Below, in pieces: positions 58,682 through 64,000 of a stretch of 64,000 nucleotides of DNA. The stretch spans positions 80,438,245-80,502,244 of the forward strand of contig OX246737.1 in NCBI GenBank assembly GCA_945910005.1. The letters are read 5' to 3'. Source of the stretch: Isoperla grammatica (Eukaryota > Arthropoda > Insecta > Plecoptera > Perlodidae). Below the pieces are notes generated by a model. That model did no database searches. It was not told the origin of the DNA and was given only the letters and a program-made list of their open reading frames with translations. A program made the position numbers and the translations under genes. Every line of letters starts with the position of its first letter. Positions within the stretch are counted from its first letter, which is position 1.

Positions 58682-58910
58682 GCAGTGGCAAATTGATCTA
58701 AGACGCGAGAGATGCCGGTTCGATTCCGGCCACTGGCAGTCCTGAATGAAGGCTTTTACCGAGGTTTTCCTCGGTTATAAAGGCGAATGCTGGGATTGAG
58801 TCATGGTCATACTATCAGTCCTCGGACATTCCTTTCTCTATCCAAACACCCTAATATTCCTAGTTAGTCACCTGAAGAGGGGCACATAAGGATTCCTACG
58901 AAAAATTACT
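58682..58910 (+). mobile_element. SINE-like element with tRNA T-arm remnant
   Basis: A 5-bp stem with 7-nt loop (GCCGG-TTCGATT-CCGGC, 58,714-58,730) is a T-arm with a Pol III B-box, enclosed by CAGTGG/CCACTG acceptor-like pairing. Only 25 nt lie between acceptor and T-arm, too few for D and anticodon arms, so it is not a functional tRNA. The following GTTTTCCTCGG...GGCGAATGCTGGG resembles the conserved body of arthropod tRNA-derived SINEs, as I recall them. The 3' end is unclear. Confidence 0.55.
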
Positions 58911-59640
58911 AATTGATTATTACATTCAGGACGTATTTATTTTCAGTGCAACATGAAACCAATGATGAAACGATCGCTACGCTTGCTACTCAGTGGAAGG
59001 TTGGGGGACTGGTGATCTAGCCTACTAAAGCTGTTGAGTATCATTGTGTAAGTGCTTATTCCATTTGGTGCTCAGCGTATTTTGTTTTTGCTATTGGCCA
59101 CGCGTACGGCGGCCATTTTCGACTTCGATATATCGTCTCTATCTTTACGCAGGTGCAGCCGTCACATTTTCCTGTAATACAATGGGGAATGGAGAGTTGT
59201 CAAAAATTGTTATTTTTTATTTTGTAATTTTGTACATTAATACGTGCGTGCCACTGCCATCGACAAAAATATGTATGTATCCCTAGCATATCTAAGAGAA
59301 TAATTTGCTATGTTAAATGCATGATCAATGGGAAACATTTTGTTTCTTTTCACGCCCAAGCGCACGCAACATTAACCTCACTTTGTTTGGTCTTTGGTGT
59401 TTTCAGATTTCAGATGTATTTTATTGTCAAATTAAATAGGCCTACATGTTTACGGGTGTGTTGCATAATTTTGTGAATCCCAGAAAGTCTGTAACATACT
59501 TGAATGTGGGCTAGGCCCCTATATAGGCCTACTCCTAAAATAATAACATTTCAGCAAGATGGCAGGGCATGAGTACATCTACACATTTACATTTATAACA
59601 TTACTTTTAAATTCGTTGGATATGTAGCTATTATTGTCTT
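58911..59640. other. Unassigned AT-rich stretch
   Basis: No coding exon, RNA gene or repeat boundary that I can support. Confidence 0.4.
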
Positions 59641-59960
59641 CTTTGGGGTAGGCCCAGGCCTAGGGCCTAGGCCGTAATTACTAGGCCTAGGCCTATGACA
59701 CACCTAGGCCTACCCTACTAAATTAATTGAAGAGGCTAGGCCTAGGCCTATGGCCTAGACGACCTGTACATTAGACTTTCCGTATAGATTCTACAGTTCG
59801 CTTATGGCAAGCACGGCCATTTAGACCTAGGGCCTAGGAAAGGATAGGCCTAGGCCTATGCACCTAGGCCTAGGCCTACACACTCCCATCCAACTCAAAT
59901 CTAGGCCTAGGCTAGGCCTACAAGGAAGCGTGCAAGTTCATCATACTCTCTGCCTCTTCT
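59640..59960. repeat. TAGGCC low-complexity cluster
   Basis: Many overlapping copies of the palindromes TAGGCCTA and CCTAGG, dispersed rather than strictly tandem. Further clusters are at about 60,130-60,200, 61,640-61,760 and 61,900-62,240. Confidence 0.8.
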
Positions 59961-60205
59961 CCCTATTTTTACTACTATAGGCCCCTACACCACTGGATGA
60001 AACTAATCAAAATAGTTTTTGAGGTAGTGTAGTAGTGTTGTATATTGTAGTGTTAGCCTACAGTAGGCTAGCCTAGTAGGCATACACCCTAGGCCCATCC
60101 CTGTGGGTAGCATGATGTAATAGCCCTGAACCTAGGTTGGTCTGGGCCTAGGCCTAGGCTAGTACTTGATTGCCCAGGTAGCCTAGGCCTAGGCCTACTC
60201 TTAGG

Positions 60206-60316
60206 ACGTGTCCGAATTAAAAGTCTAAGGTCTAAGTCTAAGTCTAGGTCTAAGTCTAGGTTTAAATTATTTAGCATGTTCTAATTCTAATTCTAAGTAG
60301 ATTTCGGACAGTACTA
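60206..60316. mobile_element. Short GTCCGAAT-headed element with TCTAAG repeats
   Basis: GACGTGTCCGAAT at the left, a (TCTAAG)n-like centre, and TTTCGGACAGTACT (containing the inverse of GTCCGAAA) at the right. A related piece is at 62,243-62,337. Confidence 0.45.
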
Positions 60317-60417
60317 AACCTATTGCATTGGTTCACAGCCTTCTCGACGGGTCAATCCGCGGATTGTACCGACGCCTTTGGAGGTTAGGAAATGTAAAAG
60401 CAAAGATTAGAGGGTAA

Positions 60418-61230
60418 TGGCGGGTTTAAGGCGGTTTCACACAAAAACATAAACATAAGATTTAAGGTTTAACGCATAGTACATAAGGGGTGCTGGTACA
60501 CATAAAAACGTAAGCACAAAGAGTTTATGAGAAGGCATGGCACTCGTTGAAGTTCTTTGGAGGTTGCGGCCGAATACTGTACTACATAATTATTCTATAT
60601 ATTATTATGTATATATTATTATATATTATTATACATATATTATTATTATTATTTGGTGACGTAGGCCCCTATATGACTGTGGTAGTCATAACATTTTAAA
60701 GTAGATGCTTCTTTGACTCAAGTTTTTCGTGCGTTGTTTTAAGACATAAGCATAAAGTTGAACATTGGTCAACTTTCTTATGCCTTAAAACAGAAAATTA
60801 TGCGTTAAAACTATGTCTTAAAACTAGTGCATTTGTGTGAATGCCAGTACGTGTTTCCTATGGTCCAACATTATGACTATGCGTTAAACCTTAAATCTTA
60901 TGTCTTATGTTTTTGTGTGAAACCGCCTTTACATAACTGACTAGTGACTAACGACTAGCGACTAAGAGCGCGTTCATGAAACTGACTAGCCGCAACAGGC
61001 TTCTCTCATTGGCCGACAGTGGGAATACTGCGTGCTGATTGGCCGTGACTAAGGACTTGACCAAGGAGTTGAGCTATGTTCAACTTCTTAGTCAAGTCAA
61101 GACAAACCTTAGTCACAGCCAATCGGAGAGCAGTATTCTCATTCGTAGCCAATGAAAGAAGCTCGTGGCTTAGTCACGGGCTCGCTTAGTCGCTAATTGT
61201 TAGTCACTAGTCAGTTATGTAAACCCGCCA
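60418..61230. mobile_element. Outer Harbinger-like MITE, interrupted
   Basis: Terminal inverted repeats of about 50 bp (TGGCGGGTTTACATAACTGA at the left once the inner insert is removed; complement ends at 61,230), flanked by TAA (60,415-60,417 and 61,231-61,233). Without the inner element it is about 310 bp and almost wholly self-complementary (AAGGACTTGACCAAGGAGTT...). A 3-bp TWA duplication is typical of PIF/Harbinger. No coding capacity. Confidence 0.8.
60429..60928. mobile_element. Inner 500-bp Harbinger-like MITE
   Basis: Inverted repeats of about 54 bp starting AGGCGGTTTCACACAAAAAC, flanked by TTA (60,426-60,428 and 60,929-60,931). It interrupts the left inverted repeat of the outer MITE. 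The centre has ATT/TATTAT microsatellite (60,590-60,652) and an inner palindrome near 60,740-60,790. Confidence 0.85.
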
Positions 61231-61233
61231 TAA

Positions 61234-61404
61234 AAGTATTCATTTATATCGCCAAAACAAGTGATAACAGATGGCAGCACTACAAAAACAAAATGGCGGA
61301 TCATTGCGGTATAAAGTGATCGTACGCCCCCTCATGGCCCCCTGCACACGTGTATTTTAGGGTTTAATTTCTTAAGCATTATTATTGTTGAATAATTGTC
61401 TGCA
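61234..61404 (+). other. Flank before small ORF, with YY1-like motif
   Basis: AAAATGGCGG near 61,291 and a region rich in CG relative to its surroundings; a possible upstream region for the following frame. Confidence 0.25.
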
Positions 61405-61599
61405 ATGGAAGAAAATCCTAACGTTAGGTGGGCAGTAGTTATTAGGTTTGTAGGTGACGGCCTACGGCCGTATAAGGAGGAAGAAGCTGTTTTGGAAGCA
61501 AATCACGTCATATGCTGCAGAATCAATGGTAGAACCAAAGACATTTGCGTTGTGCTTACAAACCTCAAAATTGACCGCCTCACAAATTGGAAGTTATGA
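61405..61599 (+). CDS. Small ORF, possible first exon (unknown)
   Basis: 64 codons from an ATG in fair context (TGCAATGG), reading MEENPNVRWAVVIRFVGDG at its start, mixed hydrophobic and charged like a globular protein fragment. I do not recognise a family. No clear splice donor was found, so it may be a chance frame. Confidence 0.25.
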   Translation: MEENPNVRWAVVIRFVGDGLRPYKEEEAVLEANHVICCRINGRTKDICVVLTNLKIDRLTNWKL

Positions 61600-61639
61600 T
61601 TACAGTACGTGATGAAGTCACTAACAACAGGTGCCACTG

Positions 61640-62242
61640 CCTAGGCCTACACCACAAAAATACCTAGGTCCTAGGCCTAGTGTATTGTCACCTTGACATG
61701 GGCCTAGGCTAGGCCTAGCCTTACTTGACAATTATACTTATTTATTGTCTAGGCCTGGTGCCTATCCTATTCAATAATACAGTTGTTAGTATGTAAATAG
61801 ACAACCAAACTCCTCATAATCACATTGTCTAGGTAGGCACAAGGGTAGGCCTACTTATACGTTCTTGGTGCGACTTCTTTCATTGACAGCTAGGCCGACT
61901 AGGGACAAGGCCTAGCTACCTAGCCCTAGACGTTACACCCATTTTGACAGCTGGATAGGCCTAGGCCTACTCTGACTTGGGATTGGCATCTCTGCTAGGG
62001 CCTAGGCATAAGCCATGTATCTATATTTCCTCATTGATCTAGCTTACCAATGGTTAAAAAATACTTGGTAGGCCTAGGCCTAGTGGTAGCAAAGTCTTAT
62101 CTTTGGTGGTAGGGAAAAGGGTTCAAGTATACGTTCTTGGTCTAGGCCTATAGGCTTACGACTACCGTACTTTCATGACAGCTAGGCCGACTAGGACATT
62201 GGGTCTAGGATTTGGTTTAGGGTCTAGGCCTAGCTACCTAGG
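61640..62242. repeat. TAGGCC-rich tract with repeated segments
   Basis: Dense TAGGCCTA motifs. The phrase TATACGTTCTTGGT occurs twice (near 61,856 and 62,128) and GACAGCTAGGCCGACTAGG twice (near 61,886 and 62,177), so part of the tract is a ~280-bp duplication. Confidence 0.6.
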
Positions 62243-62337
62243 GACGTGTCCGAATAGTACCAAAACGACGTTCATTCTTATTCTTATTCTTGATTTTACG
62301 TCATCAATCATCCGTGACGTATCTAGTACTGTCCGAA
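62243..62337. mobile_element. Short GTCCGAAT-headed element with TTCTTA repeats
   Basis: GGGACGTGTCCGAATAGTACC at the left, a TTCTTA run, and AGTACTGTCCGAAT at the right. Same head as 60,206 with a different simple repeat inside. Confidence 0.4.
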
Positions 62338-62409
62338 TACTGTCGCGCGCGCGTAACTACGTCATAAGAATAAGAATGAGAACGAGAATCAAAAGTGCAC
62401 ACTAGATTT

Positions 62410-62462
62410 CATTCCGGAAGATGGCGGACGATGGGTCAGATCATATCTCAGTTAATTGTTAA
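62410..62462 (+). promoter_or_regulatory. ETS/YY1-like start region, tiny ORF
   Basis: CCGGAAG runs straight into ATGGCGG (62,415-62,427), the ETS-site plus YY1-site arrangement common at housekeeping gene starts. The ATG opens 13 codons (MADDGSDHISVNC), which might continue by splicing. No further exon was identified. Confidence 0.25.
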
Positions 62463-62720
62463 GTATTTAAAGCCTGTGGCCTTCAAAAGTTACTACAATG
62501 TAATTATTATTAAATACAATGCATATATGATCTTACATTTTGGTTATACATGTTGATTTAAAAAAAAAAATGTGGATCTGATGACGCGTTACGACCCTAA
62601 CCCTACTTAAATCAAGTAATGTCCGGCTCTCGTCCGAATACGTGCAACTGGAGCGAGAATAAGAACAAGACCAAGAACAAGACTAAGAATAAGAATAAGA
62701 ATAAGAATGAAATCAAGAAT
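62463..62720. other. Intergenic with AATAAG-type simple repeat
   Basis: Contains another GTCCGAAT (62,632) followed by AGAATAAGAACAAGACCAAG-type repeats up to about 62,725. No gene seen. Confidence 0.5.
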
Positions 62721-63062
62721 GGTATTCAGGTTCCGGTTCCGGTTTCGCGCTCGCTTGTTCGCTCGCTTGTCGCGCTTCTTTCAAACGTCCTAACACCTGT
62801 CGCATCGCGATACCTGTGTGTGCCTTGTGTGTGCTTGTCCCCCCGTGGACCGTGCTACGTTCCGTTCTACCTTGCGTGTGTGTGTTCCGCCTCTCGCCCA
62901 TATACACGCCAAAACTTTCTTCTACGGGCTTGGGCCCTGCCCGCCATTGCCCTCCATGTCGCCCCTCAGGGGTGTCCCTTGAGTGGACGAACATTGCGCT
63001 TCTCGCCCCTCACCCTTGTCTCACCGCCCCCACAGCCCACCCCGACGGCACTTGCCAGTCCG
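62721..63062 (+). other. Probable 5' region of a Jockey-like LINE
   Basis: Composition shifts abruptly to GC-rich here (CGCTCGCTTGTTCGCTCGCT). The ORF1 frame is free of stops back to at least about 62,950, but without an obvious in-frame ATG. Confidence 0.45.
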
Positions 63063-64000
63063 ATGTCCGACATGGACGACGCCCCTACCCCCTCGCCCGA
63101 CGAGCCTGGCTGGTCCCGGGTCGAGACCCGCGAGCAGCAGCTGGCCAAGAAGCTGAAGAGAGTTCGTGACACCCCTGAGAGTCCTGCTGCAGCGTCGCAG
63201 ACAGACCACCCGCGTGGCGACTGCGCCAGCCCTCCAGCCAGACGCAAGCCATCCCCTCCCCAGGCGCCTGACTTGCCACTTGAAAACCGTTTCGCCCCGC
63301 TAGCCGATCACGGCTACACGCAGCCAGCGGGACCCGCCAGTGAGGGTTCGACTCCCGACGCCGCTATGGAGGGCGTTGAGGCCGCTGCGCCCCGGAAGGT
63401 CCGTGTGCCTGCCATCATGGTGTACGGCTTCGAACGATACGTCGACGTGCTTGCCTGTGTCCAGCCGCTCGTCGCCGCTGACTTCTTAATAACCCCGCGC
63501 AACGGCCACTTCAAAGTGGCGCTGACGACGCCGGCCGACTATAGTGCCGTCACCGCCGCCCTGCGCGCTCACCACGCCCAGTGGCACTCGTACTCTACGG
63601 GGGCCGTCCACACCCGTAAGTTCGTAATCCGTGGCCTCAGCAGCACCCACGAGGTTGCTGATGTTCGGGCTGACCTGGCGGAAGCCGGCTTCAATGTTAA
63701 GCATGTGACCCAGCTCACAAAGCCCGGTGCCTCCCCCGAGGCCCCGCGCGCTCGCACCCCGCTCTTCGTCGTTACGATGGTTATCAGTCCGGAGAACAAA
63801 CCGTTATCAGCCCTCACGAGGCTCGGCCACGTTGTCGTCACAGTGGAGCACTACCGGGGACAGAAAGGGGTCCCCATGTGCTACAATTGTCAGCGCTTCG
63901 GTCACGCGGCCGCCTTCTGCGAACATAATCCAAGGTGCTACAAGTGCGCCGGCTCTCACCAGGGCCAGTCGTGCACAAAGCCGCGCGACCAGCCGGCCAC
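63063..64000 (+). CDS. Jockey-like LINE ORF1 (nucleic-acid-binding Gag-like), partial
   Basis: Open from ATG 63,063 to the window edge (312 codons, no stop). ORF1 proteins of this group bind element RNA and accompany it during target-primed reverse transcription. The N-terminal third is proline/serine-rich and disordered. Residues about 180-270 (RKFVIRGLSSTHEVADVR, GFNVKHVTQL, TPLFVVTMV, VTVEHYRGQKGVPMC) match the PRE_C2HC-type region that precedes zinc knuckles. The first knuckle is C273-x2-C-x4-H281-x4-C286, the second C292-x2-C-x3-H299-x4-C304, spacings known from arthropod Jockey/X-element ORF1. Further knuckles and ORF2 should lie to the right. GC-rich coding contrasts with its surroundings. 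Confidence 0.85.
   Translation, partial: MSDMDDAPTPSPDEPGWSRVETREQQLAKKLKRVRDTPESPAAASQTDHPRGDCASPPARRKPSPPQAPDLPLENRFAPLADHGYTQPAGPASEGSTPDAAMEGVEAAAPRKVRVPAIMVYGFERYVDVLACVQPLVAADFLITPRNGHFKVALTTPADYSAVTAALRAHHAQWHSYSTGAVHTRKFVIRGLSSTHEVADVRADLAEAGFNVKHVTQLTKPGASPEAPRARTPLFVVTMVISPENKPLSALTRLGHVVVTVEHYRGQKGVPMCYNCQRFGHAAAFCEHNPRCYKCAGSHQGQSCTKPRDQPA

Noticed and set aside
60089..60277. Frame with leucine-aspartate repeats
   Set aside because: Translation of the TCTAAG simple repeat.
62713..63841. Several 60-117-codon frames on both strands
   Set aside because: Shadows of the Jockey-like ORF1 and its GC-rich leader; only the frame from 63,063 carries the zinc knuckles.

Overview
The window looks like gene-poor, repeat-dominated animal DNA rather than bacterial or viral DNA. 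No complete host gene is recognisable. Three clues favour an arthropod, perhaps a crustacean: a Jockey-type ORF1 with a C2HC zinc-knuckle pair at the right edge, a broken Jockey/R1-like reverse transcriptase tail at 49.1-49.6 kb, and a SINE-like body at 58.7 kb resembling arthropod SINEs as I remember them. This is inference; no search was run.

1-48,046 is one giant array. Its unit is about 1.4 kb and has Helitron/Helentron-like (HINE-like) ends: a constant 5' end (TTAGATGAGCG), a 3' end made of a small hairpin followed by CTAG, and a 9-bp subterminal inverted repeat. Each unit has a head with a CATA/CAGA-type microsatellite and then about three diverged ~355-bp monomers. Left-arm units (1-9,635) run on the + strand and right-arm units (9,935-48,046) on the - strand, so both arms point at a 299-bp centre. 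I count 27 near-complete units plus a partial one at the left edge; the array runs off the window. The 5' joint is always the same, while the 3' joint moves between a few recurrent positions.

Within the first right-arm unit sits a full-length Gypsy LTR retrotransposon (10,749-19,763) with 2.23-kb LTRs, apparently intact gag and pol, and a 4-bp target duplication (ACGT). The uninserted target is visible in sister units. Two other units carry smaller insertions (7.7-8.3 kb and 22.85-23.06 kb).

48.0-59.6 kb is a mosaic of nested elements: a lone inverted copy of the array's 3' terminus, the LINE pseudogene with a TA-flanked 300-bp MITE at its edge, a ~145-bp minisatellite that runs forward and then inverted, and inside it a young non-autonomous LTR element (51,779-56,928) with nearly identical 932-bp LTRs and a 3.3-kb interior without coding capacity. 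A second copy of the MITE and a SINE follow.

59.6-62.7 kb is rich in TAGGCC low-complexity sequence and holds two nested MITEs with TAA/TTA target duplications (Harbinger-like). It also has short elements headed by GTCCGAAT and two weak candidate first exons. From 63,063 to the right edge runs the open, truncated ORF1 of a Jockey-like LINE.
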